A DNA stretch of 34,312 bases. Origin: Guptibacillus hwajinpoensis (GTDB taxonomy: Bacteria > Bacillota > Bacilli > Bacillales > Bacillaceae_O). Below, piece by piece: positions 1 to 8,319 of this stretch. A program made the translations under genes and the position numbers. Location of the stretch: contig JAENYN010000045.1 of the NCBI GenBank assembly GCA_016841765.1, positions 1 through 34,312 of the forward strand. Direction: 5' to 3'. The notes under the pieces were generated by a model. That model did not search any database. It was given only the letters and a program-made list of their open reading frames with translations, and was not told where the DNA came from. The stretch's first letter is position 1; each line of letters opens with the position of its first letter.

Positions 1-403
1 TGTGAATTAGCGAGCATTCGTGAGAAAAGTGTATTTAACTGAGGGAGTTGAATAACTTCCTCCTTTGAGTTTAACATATATATCCAGAAATCCTTATCGA
101 AAAAAATGAAAATTAAAACAAATCAATTAACACTCGTTATAGATTGTGTCTTCTTGCTAAATGGGGTGTTATTCCCTTTGCCAATTTGCGTTAATTTAGA
201 TAAATAAAAAATAGCAGCCCAATTCTATTGCTAATTGGGCTGCTAATTAGTTTGTTATTTACGACTTTGTACCAAAACCGGACTGTTAATTTGTCACCTG
301 GACGCTTGTATGTACTAATGGCAAAATAATAAGCGATTTATAATTTTCGTTTCCCGAAAAAATCTGTTAATCTCATGCCAGCTTTTCCCGCACCCATTGC
401 TGT
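1..403. other. Intergenic region at left edge, no gene seen
   Basis: This AT-rich stretch holds no reading frame I can support on either strand. Its only clear structure is the terminator hairpin listed separately at 213-244. In B. subtilis an amidase gene and hisS lie beyond dtd on this side. Neither reaches into this window. Confidence 0.7.
200..244 (-). terminator. Rho-independent terminator downstream of dtd
   Basis: A perfect 12-bp inverted repeat, AGCAGCCCAATT (213-224) and AATTGGGCTGCT (233-244), encloses an 8-nt loop. On the minus strand it is followed by a T-rich run (ATTTTTTATTTA), as expected for a terminator of dtd transcription about 160 bp past the dtd stop. The plus-strand side is also fairly T-rich, so it may work in both directions. 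Confidence 0.75.
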
Positions 404-847
404 TTACTTTTTACTTTCGACAATCAAGGTTACAGGCCCGTCATTTGTAAATGTCACATCCATCATTTCTCCGAATTCCCCGGTTTCAACTTTGATGCCT
501 TTTTTACGCAGTTCGCCATTGAAATATTCATAAAGCGGATTGGCTTTTTCCGGCCTGGCCGCCTCCATGAAATTTGGCCTTCTGCCTTTTCGGCAGTCTC
601 CGTACAAAGTGAACTGGGAAATGGATAGGGCGCCGCCGCCCACATCCAGCAGCGAATCATTCATTTTTCCGTCAGCATCCTCAAATATCCTTAAATTGGC
701 CACTTTGTCCGCCACATACTCAGCATCACGCTCGGTATCATCATGTGTAATTCCGACAAGCAGCATAAGGCCGTGTTCGATTTGGCCGGTGATCCGCCCA
801 CCGACTTCCACTTTTGCATTTTTTGCCCTTTGCACAACTACCCTCAT
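404..847 (-). CDS. dtd: D-aminoacyl-tRNA deacylase
   Basis: This cytosolic homodimeric enzyme hydrolyses D-amino acids (and glycine mischarged on tRNA-Ala) from tRNA, protecting translation from wrong-handed residues. The 147-aa length is typical of the bacterial DTD family. Two family signatures are visible: SQFTL at residues 77-81 and the Gly-cisPro motif NDGPVT at residues 135-140, which together form the chirality-checking site across the dimer. The ATG at 847 follows an AGGAAAATC ribosome site. It lies 75 bp downstream of relA, as in B. subtilis (yrvI), but a strong terminator overlaps the relA stop, so dtd probably relies on readthrough or a small promoter of its own in the gap. Confidence 0.97.
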   Translation of the reverse strand: MRVVVQRAKNAKVEVGGRITGQIEHGLMLLVGITHDDTERDAEYVADKVANLRIFEDADGKMNDSLLDVGGGALSISQFTLYGDCRKGRRPNFMEAARPEKANPLYEYFNGELRKKGIKVETGEFGEMMDVTFTNDGPVTLIVESKK

Positions 848-897
848 GATTTTCCTGCACTCCTTTTTGATGCTTTATTACTGAAGACATTCAAAAT

Positions 898-924
898 GCA
901 AAAAGCCGCTCTGGGAGCGGCTTA
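898..924 (-). terminator. Terminator overlapping the relA stop codon
   Basis: A 9-bp perfect stem, AAGCCGCTC (903-911) and GAGCGGCTT (915-923), closes a 3-nt loop and on the minus strand runs directly into a TTTTTGC tract. The relA stop codon (922-924) is part of the first arm, so termination happens with no spare sequence. dtd lies immediately beyond. Confidence 0.8.
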
Positions 925-3114
925 TTGCATAATGCGCCGGACTGAATAAACATCGGATATTTGCTTGATCCGTTCCACCACTTTTTGCAGATGGTTCACG
1001 TTGTGTATGGAAATGGAAATGTTAATTGTCGCCATTTTATTCCGGTCCGATTTGCCAGTGACAGCGGTAATGTTCGTTTTCGTTTCATTGACAGCCTGAA
1101 GGACTTCATTGAGCAGGCCGCGGCGGTCATAGCCGCTGATTTCGATATCAACGTTGTAATGGAGACTGTCCTGTGCACCGGCTTCCCAATCAACCGGCAG
1201 CAGGCGGTCTTTCGCATCATCGGCCAGCACATTCGGGCAATCGGACCGATGCACCGAAACCCCTCTGCCTTTCGTAATATAGCCGACAATATCGTCGCCG
1301 GGCACCGGACTGCAGCATTTTGACAGTCTGACAAGCATATTGTCAATGCCTTTGACCCGAACACCGGCATCTTTTTTGCTTTTTGTAGGCGGTTTCCGCA
1401 CTTCGGAAAGTGCAGCTTCAATCGACTCTTCACTTTCCGCCCTCTTTTTGCGGATTTTATCGGTGAGCCTCGTCACAATCTGGGAAGCTGTGATCCCGTT
1501 GTAGCCGACAGCTGCATACATGTCTTCCTCATTGGCGAAGTTGAATTTTTCGGCAACCGCCTCGAGGTTTTCCGGCTTGAGCACTTCCTTCACATTGAAT
1601 TCCTGGCTTTTCAGTTCTTTTTCCACCATTTCCCGGCCTTTGGCGACGTTTTCTTCACGGCGCTGCCTCTTGAAATACTGGCGGATTTTATTTTTCGCCT
1701 GGGACGTCTGGGTAAGCTTGAGCCAGTCCTTACTCGGTCCATACGAGTGTTTTGATGTCATGATTTCCACGATATCGCCGGTTTTGAGGCGGTAATCGAG
1801 AGTGACCATTTTTCCGTTCACTTTCGCACCGATCGTTTTGTTGCCAATTTCGGTATGGATCCGGTATGCAAAATCGATTGGCACAGATCCAGCCGGAAGT
1901 TCGATGACATCCCCTTTTGGCGTAAAAACGAACACCATGTCCGAGAATAGGTCAATTTTGAGCGATTCCATGAATTCTTCGGCATCTGTTTCATTTTGCC
2001 ATTCCAGTATTTCACGGAACCAGCTCAGTTTTTTATCAAAAGGAGGCGTATTCCCTTTGACATCCTGGCCTTCTTTATATGCCCAGTGGGCCGCGATTCC
2101 ATATTCGGCAACTTCGTGCATATCAGGGGTCCTGATCTGCACCTCAAGCGGATCGCCTTTCGGGCCGATTACTGTTGTATGAAGGGATTGATACATATTC
2201 GGCTTCGGCATTGCAATGTAATCTTTGAATCTGCCTGGCATCGGCTTCCAGCATGTGTGGATGATGCCAAGGACCGCATAGCAATCTTTGATGCTTTTCA
2301 CAATGACCCTGACAGCAAGCAGGTCATATATTTCATTGAACTGCTTGTTTTGCTTCACCATCTTGCGGTAGATGCTGTAAATATGCTTCGGCCTTCCTGA
2401 CATTTCGGCCTGGATATTCACTTCCTCAAGCCGTGTCCGGATATCGTCCATCACTTCCTCGATATATTCTTCACGCTCGGCCCGCTTCTGTTTCATCAAA
2501 TTGACGATACGATAGTATTGCTGCGGATTCAAATAACGAAGTGCCGTATCTTCAAGTTCCCATTTGATCGTCGATATCCCGAGACGGTGGGCAAGCGGTG
2601 AAAAGATTTCAATCGTCTCATTCGCGATTCTCCGCTGCTTTTCCGGAGGGAGGTGCTTCAGTGTCCTCATATTGTGAAGGCGGTCGGCAAGCTTGATTAA
2701 AATGACGCGGATATCCTGTGCCATCGCCACAAACATCTTGCGGTGGTTCTCGGCCTGCTGCGCCTCTTTTGATTTATATTTGATTTTACCTAGCTTCGTT
2801 ACCCCATCAACAAGCATGGCCACTTCTTCATTGAACGCTTCTTTTATATCATCAAGCGTATAGTCTGTGTCTTCGACGACATCATGAAGAAAACCGGCTG
2901 CGATGGTTTCAGGATCAAGGTGAAGATCAACCAGGATGCCTGCAACCTGAATCGGATGTATGATGTACGGTTCGCCTGATTTCCGATATTGCTCACTGTG
3001 GGCTTTTTCGGCGAATTTATACGCTCTTTCCACAGTATCAATATCCTCAGCAGGCAAATATTCTTTTGCACGTTCGACCACTTGTTGAGCGGTAAGAATC
3101 TGATCAGTTGTCAA
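922..3114 (-). CDS. relA: Bifunctional (p)ppGpp synthetase/hydrolase RelA/SpoT (Rel)
   Basis: This long RSH enzyme transfers pyrophosphate from ATP to GDP/GTP to make (p)ppGpp on amino-acid starvation and also hydrolyses it. In order it shows an N-terminal HD hydrolase domain (HDVVEDTD), a synthetase domain ([15 protein letters not shown]), a TGS domain ([12 protein letters not shown]), a zinc-finger-like segment ([14 protein letters not shown]) and a C-terminal ACT domain. Hydrolase and synthetase motifs both look intact, so it should be bifunctional. The frame opens at a GTG (3123) that lies on top of the only purine-rich ribosome site (AGGGTG). I therefore prefer the TTG at 3114, which gives about 730 aa and an N-terminus ([11 protein letters not shown]) that matches the B. 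subtilis one in length. A terminator after apt suggests its own promoter in the 3115-3300 gap. Confidence 0.97.
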   Translation of the reverse strand: MTTDQILTAQQVVERAKEYLPAEDIDTVERAYKFAEKAHSEQYRKSGEPYIIHPIQVAGILVDLHLDPETIAAGFLHDVVEDTDYTLDDIKEAFNEEVAMLVDGVTKLGKIKYKSKEAQQAENHRKMFVAMAQDIRVILIKLADRLHNMRTLKHLPPEKQRRIANETIEIFSPLAHRLGISTIKWELEDTALRYLNPQQYYRIVNLMKQKRAEREEYIEEVMDDIRTRLEEVNIQAEMSGRPKHIYSIYRKMVKQNKQFNEIYDLLAVRVIVKSIKDCYAVLGIIHTCWKPMPGRFKDYIAMPKPNMYQSLHTTVIGPKGDPLEVQIRTPDMHEVAEYGIAAHWAYKEGQDVKGNTPPFDKKLSWFREILEWQNETDAEEFMESLKIDLFSDMVFVFTPKGDVIELPAGSVPIDFAYRIHTEIGNKTIGAKVNGKMVTLDYRLKTGDIVEIMTSKHSYGPSKDWLKLTQTSQAKNKIRQYFKRQRREENVAKGREMVEKELKSQEFNVKEVLKPENLEAVAEKFNFANEEDMYAAVGYNGITASQIVTRLTDKIRKKRAESEESIEAALSEVRKPPTKSKKDAGVRVKGIDNMLVRLSKCCSPVPGDDIVGYITKGRGVSVHRSDCPNVLADDAKDRLLPVDWEAGAQDSLHYNVDIEISGYDRRGLLNEVLQAVNETKTNITAVTGKSDRNKMATINISISIHNVNHLQKVVERIKQISDVYSVRRIMQ

Positions 3115-3289
3115 TGGTATCACCCTGGTATAATTTTACTTTAAATAATAAGCGGAAGTGCCCGCTATGGTGCCTGCCTTCTCTGGCAATCAGCAGAAGG
3201 CTTTATTTTACTCATTATCACGAAAAGAAGCCCGGTTGTAAAGAAAGATGCTGAATTTTGTCGAAACAATTCCTTCCTTTTGCGAATTA

Positions 3290-3335
3290 TTTATAAAATG
3301 AAGGAAGCACTCCGTAAGATACTGAGCACTTCCTT
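3290..3335 (-). terminator. Terminator after apt
   Basis: The arms AAGGAAGCACTC (3301-3312) and GAGCACTTCCTT (3324-3335) pair over 12 positions in RNA if two G-U pairs are allowed. The minus-strand exit is T-rich (CATTTTATAAAT). It lies 15 bp past the apt stop and separates recJ-apt from relA. Confidence 0.65.
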
Positions 3336-3349
3336 ATTCAAGCAGCATT

Positions 3350-3862
3350 TTAGTATTGTACAAGGGTTAGAATATCATATCCTTTGAGCTTGTCCCGGCC
3401 GTTCAAGTATGTCAATTCAATCAGGAAGGCGATGCCTGCCACCACTCCCCCAAGCTGTTCGACCAGGTTAATTGACGCTTCAATCGTGCCGCCGGTTGCG
3501 AGCAAGTCGTCTGTTATCAGGACGCGCTGGCCCGGTTTGATGGCATCCTTATGCATAGTGAGTACATCTTTTCCGTATTCAAGCCCGTAATCAACCTTGA
3601 TCACTTCGCGCGGCAACTTGCCTTCTTTCCGGACAGGTGCAAACCCGATGCCCAGCGCGTAGGAAACAGGACAGCCGATGATGAACCCGCGTGCCTCCGG
3701 GCCGACGATTACATCGATATCTTTTTCTTTTGCATATTCAACAATCTCATCTGTAGCAGCTTTATATACATCGCCTTTATCCATCAGCGTCGTGATATCC
3801 TTGAATTTAATTCCTTCTTTCGGATAATCCGGCACCACTGTGATATATTTCTTGTAATCCAT
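3350..3862 (-). CDS. apt: Adenine phosphoribosyltransferase
   Basis: It converts adenine and PRPP to AMP and pyrophosphate in cytosolic purine salvage. The 170-aa length matches the type I PRTase family. The PRPP-binding loop [13 protein letters not shown] is at residues 114-126, and the GPEARGF segment (residues 54-60) is the usual adenine PRTase signature. The ATG overlaps the recJ stop by one base (TAATG) behind a GAGGAGGCC ribosome site inside recJ, so translation is probably coupled. The recJ-apt-relA order is the normal one for Bacillaceae. Confidence 0.98.
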   Translation of the reverse strand: MDYKKYITVVPDYPKEGIKFKDITTLMDKGDVYKAATDEIVEYAKEKDIDVIVGPEARGFIIGCPVSYALGIGFAPVRKEGKLPREVIKVDYGLEYGKDVLTMHKDAIKPGQRVLITDDLLATGGTIEASINLVEQLGGVVAGIAFLIELTYLNGRDKLKGYDILTLVQY

Positions 3863-6225
3863 TACTTTATGGCCTCCTCAACTTGTAACAACCGTTTATA
3901 TAACTGTTCAAACCACTGCCTTAATTGGTGATAGGAAGAGTAATACAGCTCCTGTTCGACTTCCAGGCGGGCCTGTTTCCTTTTATATGTTTCAGAACTG
4001 GTTATATCACGTTTTTGTGGTTTATCGTTTACTTTGATAAGTCCATTCTCTATTGTAACAAATTCCAGGTCAAAAAACACTTTTGACATGAAGTTTATCG
4101 TTTCCCTTGACCATCCTTTGCGCCGGGAAAGTTCAGCCCCATATTTATTGAGATCAAACCTTTTTTGCTTAAGTAAAAATGCGTAGAACCATTTGAAATG
4201 TTCCCTTTTCGGCAAGGTGCTGAAAAAGTGCTCATCCTGCTGCAGGAATACAGCATAAATCCGTTCCGGCATTCCTCCCGCCAAAAGGTTTTCAAGCATG
4301 CTGAAATCATGCGGCAGATCAAGCAGCACGAGATGCCTATCGGAAAGGCTTTCAATGGTTACACCATTATCATCCCAGCCCTTAATAATGGGGCAATCCG
4401 TTTGTTCCAATCCAAGAGATGATAATGTTTCCGGATTAAACGCAGCCATTACTGTATGTTCACAGTCAAGTGCTGATAGCCGTTTTTTCAGGTTCCCGGC
4501 TCCGCGCCAATCGAATAGCTGCCAGGTGTCAATCCCGAGATCTCGCAGCATGAGCTGCGGTTTACGGCGGCCGTTCCATTCATTGATTGCCAGCTCACCG
4601 ACGGCTGACAGCCGGGCGGAAGGTGAGATTTCTTCAAATTTCTCCCCGAAGCCGAAACCGATCACATCCAGCCCCATGCCTTCTTGAGGCCCGATAAGCA
4701 GTTTCAGGTGATTTTGGCTGCTCCCGATGCGGCGGAGTTCTTTCACTTCGGATTCTTCAATGAGCACCCGCGGTTTCGGGTTCCCCATTCCGAACGGAGC
4801 AAGCTTTTTGATCTGTTCAATCAATTCAAGGCTTATTTCTTCAACCGGGCAGGAAATATCGATTTCCGTTTTCGGAATCAGTTCATTATCAGTCAACACT
4901 TCGGAAGCCTGCGTATTGAGCCTGTCTCTTAATTCTTCGATGTCCTCCACCTTAAGCGTCATGCCGGCTGCCATCGGATGACCCCCGAAATGGGGCAGGA
5001 TGTCCCGGCATTCCGAAAGGTTCCGGAACATATCGAAGCCGTCAATGGAACGGGCGGATCCTTTGGCGAGCCCTGTCTCCTCATCGATTGACAGGATAAT
5101 GGCAGGCCGGTAATACCTGTCGACGAGCCGTGAAGCGACAATGCCGATAACTCCCGCGTTCCAATTCGGTCGGGCAATGACAAGGACCTTATTTGAATCA
5201 GGCGGGAATTTTTCATCTACTTCAGAAATGGCCTCTTCAGTCATTGTGCTGACAAGCTGCTGCCGTTCTTTATTCAGTTCATCTATTTCAGCAGCAATTT
5301 CTGCAGCTTCTTCTGCAGTCTTGGAAGACAGCAAGTGGACGGCCGGATCGGCCTGCCCGAGCCTTCCTGCCGCATTAATGCGGGGACCGACAGCAAATCC
5401 GACTGTCTCCTCATCTATTTTTCCGTCAACTCCGCTCACCTTCAACAGAGCTTTCAGCCCCTGGTTTCGGGTGTTGTTCATCAGCTGAAGCCCTTTGACT
5501 GCTATCAGCCGGTTTTCATCTTTCAAGGGCACCAGGTCTGCGATTGTGCCGATTGCCGATATTTCCACCAGGTGCTCAGGCAGCGTGCCCAGTAATGCAT
5601 GGGCAACTTTTAAAGCGACCCCTGCCCCTGCGAGCTGGTGAAAAGGGTAAGATCCGCCCGGCAGCTTCGGATGAATGATTGCTAGAGCTTCAGGCAGTTC
5701 AGGCTGCGGCTCGTGATGGTCGGTAATGATTAAATCAAGCCCCATTTCTTTAGCTGCCTTTGCTTCATTCAGGGCCGAAATCCCCGTATCCACCGTAATG
5801 ATCAGAGAAACCCCCTCATCCCTCGCTTTCTCGAAAGCAGGTTCATTCGGGCCGTAGCCTTCCGTAAAACGGTTGGGAATATAAAAATCGACGTTCGCAC
5901 CTGCCGACCGGAGAGCATCCAGCATGATGACCGTGCTGCTGACTCCATCCGCATCATAATCTCCGAACACGAGGATTTTCTCCCCTGAGTTGATAGCTTG
6001 ATAGATTCGGTCAATGGCCGCCTTCATGCCATCCATTAAAAAAGGGTCATAGAAATCCTGTCCCAGAGGATCCAAAAAACGTTTCGCTTGTTCCAATTCA
6101 TTTATTCCGCGGTTCAGCAAAAGGGAAGCGGTCAGCGGCGAAATGCCCAGCTCTGCCGCAAACTCTTCAGCTTTTGTTCCGTAGGTTTGATTCCGGATTT
6201 CCCAGCGGGTTTTCGGTTTCAACAT
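3862..6225 (-). CDS. recJ: Single-stranded-DNA-specific exonuclease RecJ
   Basis: RecJ is a Mn/Mg-dependent 5'-3' exonuclease acting on single-stranded DNA in recombination and repair. DHH-family motifs are clear: DYDADG at residues 89-94, TVDTG near 145, DHH at 169-171, and the DHHA1 GGHPMAAG motif near residue 430. A long C-terminal domain follows, as in Firmicute RecJ. I chose the ATG at 6225, which has an AGGGGTGG ribosome site at good spacing, over the in-frame ATG at 6249, which has none. The result is 787 aa, close to the B. subtilis length. It overlaps apt by one base and lies 56 bp after the LapA-like gene, consistent with one transcript. Confidence 0.97.
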   Translation of the reverse strand: MLKPKTRWEIRNQTYGTKAEEFAAELGISPLTASLLLNRGINELEQAKRFLDPLGQDFYDPFLMDGMKAAIDRIYQAINSGEKILVFGDYDADGVSSTVIMLDALRSAGANVDFYIPNRFTEGYGPNEPAFEKARDEGVSLIITVDTGISALNEAKAAKEMGLDLIITDHHEPQPELPEALAIIHPKLPGGSYPFHQLAGAGVALKVAHALLGTLPEHLVEISAIGTIADLVPLKDENRLIAVKGLQLMNNTRNQGLKALLKVSGVDGKIDEETVGFAVGPRINAAGRLGQADPAVHLLSSKTAEEAAEIAAEIDELNKERQQLVSTMTEEAISEVDEKFPPDSNKVLVIARPNWNAGVIGIVASRLVDRYYRPAIILSIDEETGLAKGSARSIDGFDMFRNLSECRDILPHFGGHPMAAGMTLKVEDIEELRDRLNTQASEVLTDNELIPKTEIDISCPVEEISLELIEQIKKLAPFGMGNPKPRVLIEESEVKELRRIGSSQNHLKLLIGPQEGMGLDVIGFGFGEKFEEISPSARLSAVGELAINEWNGRRKPQLMLRDLGIDTWQLFDWRGAGNLKKRLSALDCEHTVMAAFNPETLSSLGLEQTDCPIIKGWDDNGVTIESLSDRHLVLLDLPHDFSMLENLLAGGMPERIYAVFLQQDEHFFSTLPKREHFKWFYAFLLKQKRFDLNKYGAELSRRKGWSRETINFMSKVFFDLEFVTIENGLIKVNDKPQKRDITSSETYKRKQARLEVEQELYYSSYHQLRQWFEQLYKRLLQVEEAIK

Positions 6226-6281
6226 TAAACCACCCCTTAACCCGTTCATTATACTAAAGGATTATTGGGGTGGCAATGCGG

Positions 6282-6641
6282 TTATGGCTTCATATTTTTT
6301 GGGGTTTCTCCGTCCTCGGACTCCGGCTCATCCTCCTCGGCAGCTTGTACTGTTTCTTTTGATTTATCCGGTTCATTCAGGCGCTCCATTTCTTCTCCCA
6401 GTCTGTTCTTCTCATTTTCACAGAGTTTGATCTTGCGCTGGAGCCTATAAACCCGCACTATTCCGATTGAACCCACAGCAAGCCCTCCTAATAGAGCCGA
6501 CCCGAGAATGACGAGAATAAGCGGCCATTCACTTGTTCCGAATAAGTAATCGACTGTCACGGGTTCCACATTGATCACGGCGAATACCGCCACAATCAAA
6601 GCAAATACAAGGCTTAAAATCAATGACCATTGCCCTTTCAT
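6282..6641 (-). CDS. LapA domain (DUF1049) membrane protein, YrvD-like
   Basis: This small protein of about 119 aa has two predicted membrane segments (roughly residues 5-25 and 40-62) joined by the short VNVEPVTVDYLFG loop typical of the LapA/DUF1049 family. A cytoplasmic helical tail rich in Glu, Lys and Arg follows and ends in an acidic, low-complexity stretch. E. coli LapA (YciS) works in lipopolysaccharide assembly regulation. No such role applies in a Gram-positive cell, so the function here is unknown. B. subtilis has a homologue (yrvD) at the same place upstream of recJ. Start choice is open between the ATG at 6641 and a TTG at 6647. The first gives the usual MKGQWSLIL opening. Confidence 0.85.
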   Translation of the reverse strand: MKGQWSLILSLVFALIVAVFAVINVEPVTVDYLFGTSEWPLILVILGSALLGGLAVGSIGIVRVYRLQRKIKLCENEKNRLGEEMERLNEPDKSKETVQAAEEDEPESEDGETPKNMKP

Positions 6642-6897
6642 CTGCAATCACGCCTTTCTCCAGTTTCCACTATTTAAATGATACCCGTAATCTGGGGGGA
6701 CAACTCCCTGCAGTTTACAGGAAACCTATTAGGACCGTATGTATTGCACATAAATTATAATACAAATAACAAATAAAGGCTTCTGGTTCTTTTCTTTTCT
6801 TACCAACAGGGACGGTTTCGCACTTTTTATCCACTATCCTAACAGCAAACCAGCAATTTAAATATGACCCATTCGTTGTAAGATCCCAAAAAGAAAA

Positions 6898-7322
6898 GAG
6901 GCTGGGACATAACTAAATAAAGCATGCTTAGGGACGAACAATATAAATTCAACGTAATGCTGTTTACAAATAATCAGTTAAGCTGAAAAAACAAGTTCGT
7001 TCCATTGCGCTGCGGACACTCGCTTTCACCATAGGCACAAGTGCGACATCTGTTCCTGCTTCCCTCCGGTCGCACTCACAGTGTCTTCTTTGCCACGGGG
7101 AGGAAGCTGAGCCTCCTCGGCTGCGCCTGCGGGGTCTCAGCCTTTCCTCTATTTCCCGTCGGAGTCGAGTGTCCTCCGCTTCATTCCACTTAGTTTTAAA
7201 TAATAGTATGCAAAATTAAAAAGAGAGTAAATAAAGACCCGAACGGTCAGGTGAAAGATTCCTTGAAATCTCACCTAATCGTTCGGGTTTAACATTAGCA
7301 GAAATACTTACGTCCCAGCCTC
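6898..7322. repeat. Mosaic palindromic intergenic repeat, copy 1
   Basis: The element is bounded by an 11-bp perfect terminal inverted repeat, GAGGCTGGGAC (6898-6908) and GTCCCAGCCTC (7312-7322). Inside are a second inverted pair, GGACACTCG (7014-7022) and CGAGTGTCC (7166-7174), a hairpin AGTGCGAC/GTCGCACT (7040-7047, 7069-7076), and a long hairpin based on ACCCGAACG/CGTTCGGGT with AGGTGA/TCACCT (about 7236-7292). It has no reading frame of interest. The left 180 bp recur at the right end of the window (from about 34142). From general familiarity, parts of it resemble non-coding repeats scattered through Bacillaceae genomes. I cannot confirm that here. Confidence 0.8.
7233..7294 (-). terminator. 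Possible secF terminator hairpin inside the repeat
   Basis: On the minus strand, AACCCGAACG...CGTTCGGGT with an inner AGGTGA/TCACCT stem forms a long interrupted hairpin about 100 bp beyond the secF stop. The exit is only moderately T-rich (CTTTATTTACTC). It is the best terminator candidate for the secD-secF transcript but could equally be only part of the repeat element. Confidence 0.4.
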
Positions 7323-7395
7323 CTGCTGATTCTTATGCCGGTTGTCTGTATTTTCATGAAAACAGCATCGTTTATGCCATGCCTCTGCACGTTTA

Positions 7396-8319
7396 TCAAG
7401 ATTCCGGATTCGGTGCAGATTGGAACTTCTGGCGTTCCAGCTGCTTTCCTTTCCAGATGAGCCATAGCTGTGAAGCAATGAAAAGGGAGGAATACGTTCC
7501 TGCAACCAGTCCGACCATCAGCGCAAAGGAAAAGTTCCTGATTGCTTCACCGCCGAATATCAAAAGTGCTGCAGCGGCAAACACAGTTGACAGGACGGTA
7601 TTGATGGAACGGCTTAAGGTTTGCTGGAGGCTCAAATTCACCACTTCAGCAAGATCGTCGAACGACTTGACTTTCTTCCGGTATTTAAGATTTTCCCGGA
7701 TGCGGTCAAAGGTGACAATCGTATCATTGATTGAGTAGCCGACAATTGTCAATACAGCAGCAATGAACGTAAGGTCGACTTCCAATTGCAGCAGGCTGAA
7801 CAGCACAATGATAAAAAACGCATCATGCAGCAGTGCAACAATTGCAGCAAGTGCAAAAAAGATTTCAAAACGGATCGTCACATATAAGATGATGCCGGCA
7901 GAAGCGATCATCACAGCGATGAACGCGTTTCTGGCCAACTCTTTTCCGACAGTGGGAGATACAGTGCTTATATTGGGCTCCGCTCCATAAAGATCATTGA
8001 AATGGGTCTTCACAGTACCTATCTCTTCTTTTGAAAGCACACCGATAAACCGGGCCACACCGATTTCACGGTTATCGCCGGAAATGTTCACTTCCTTCAG
8101 TTCATGTTCGATGTTGACAGTTTCAAACTCGCTGCGCACCTGCTCTTCTGTCAGGGACTTGTCCGCCAATATTTCCACGCGGGTTCCGCTGGCAAAGTCA
8201 ATCCCGAGGTTCAGCCCAAGGGTGAGAATGGCGATGATTCCGGCAAGCACCATCAGTGAGGAAGCGATAAAGAATTTTTTTCTGTGTTTGACAAAATCGA
8301 TATTAAAATTAAAGCTCAC
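7396..8319 (-). CDS. secF: Protein translocase subunit SecF (separate gene)
   Basis: SecF is the partner of SecD in the proton-driven RND-type accessory complex that helps pull proteins through SecYEG. It has one N-terminal membrane helix, an external P4-type domain starting after NLGIDFASGTRVEI, and five more helices. The conserved VGYSINDTIVTFDRIRENL segment lies in the membrane domain. The frame opens at a GTG (8328) only one base from its AAAGGAG site. The next GTG at 8319, about ten bases from that site, is a better start and gives 307 aa. It overlaps the end of secD in another frame. In B. subtilis these are one fused protein. Confidence 0.93.
   Translation of the reverse strand: MSFNFNIDFVKHRKKFFIASSLMVLAGIIAILTLGLNLGIDFASGTRVEILADKSLTEEQVRSEFETVNIEHELKEVNISGDNREIGVARFIGVLSKEEIGTVKTHFNDLYGAEPNISTVSPTVGKELARNAFIAVMIASAGIILYVTIRFEIFFALAAIVALLHDAFFIIVLFSLLQLEVDLTFIAAVLTIVGYSINDTIVTFDRIRENLKYRKKVKSFDDLAEVVNLSLQQTLSRSINTVLSTVFAAAALLIFGGEAIRNFSFALMVGLVAGTYSSLFIASQLWLIWKGKQLERQKFQSAPNPES

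Larger units (their letters stand above)
6642..7395. other. Long intergenic region holding a repeat element
   Basis: The 750 bp between secF and the LapA-like gene carry no credible gene. From 6898 to 7322 they are filled by the mosaic repeat described separately. The 6650-6897 part is AT-rich and contains the 12-mer CTTTTTATCCAC (6823-6834) followed by TAACAGCAAA (6840-6849), a pair of words that recurs at 15443-15486. Confidence 0.6.

Noticed and set aside
3551-3931. Plus-strand frame across apt and recJ, and many similar long antisense frames
   Set aside because: They lie opposite well-supported genes, lack ribosome sites and protein-like composition, and arise from codon bias of the true strand.
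6898-7322. Degraded insertion sequence with transposase remnant
   Set aside because: No fragment of a transposase frame was visible on either strand. The element is made of inverted repeats only.
7308-7505. Short minus-strand frame overlapping the end of secF
   Set aside because: It overlaps the secF stop in another frame, lacks a ribosome site and partly lies in the repeat element.
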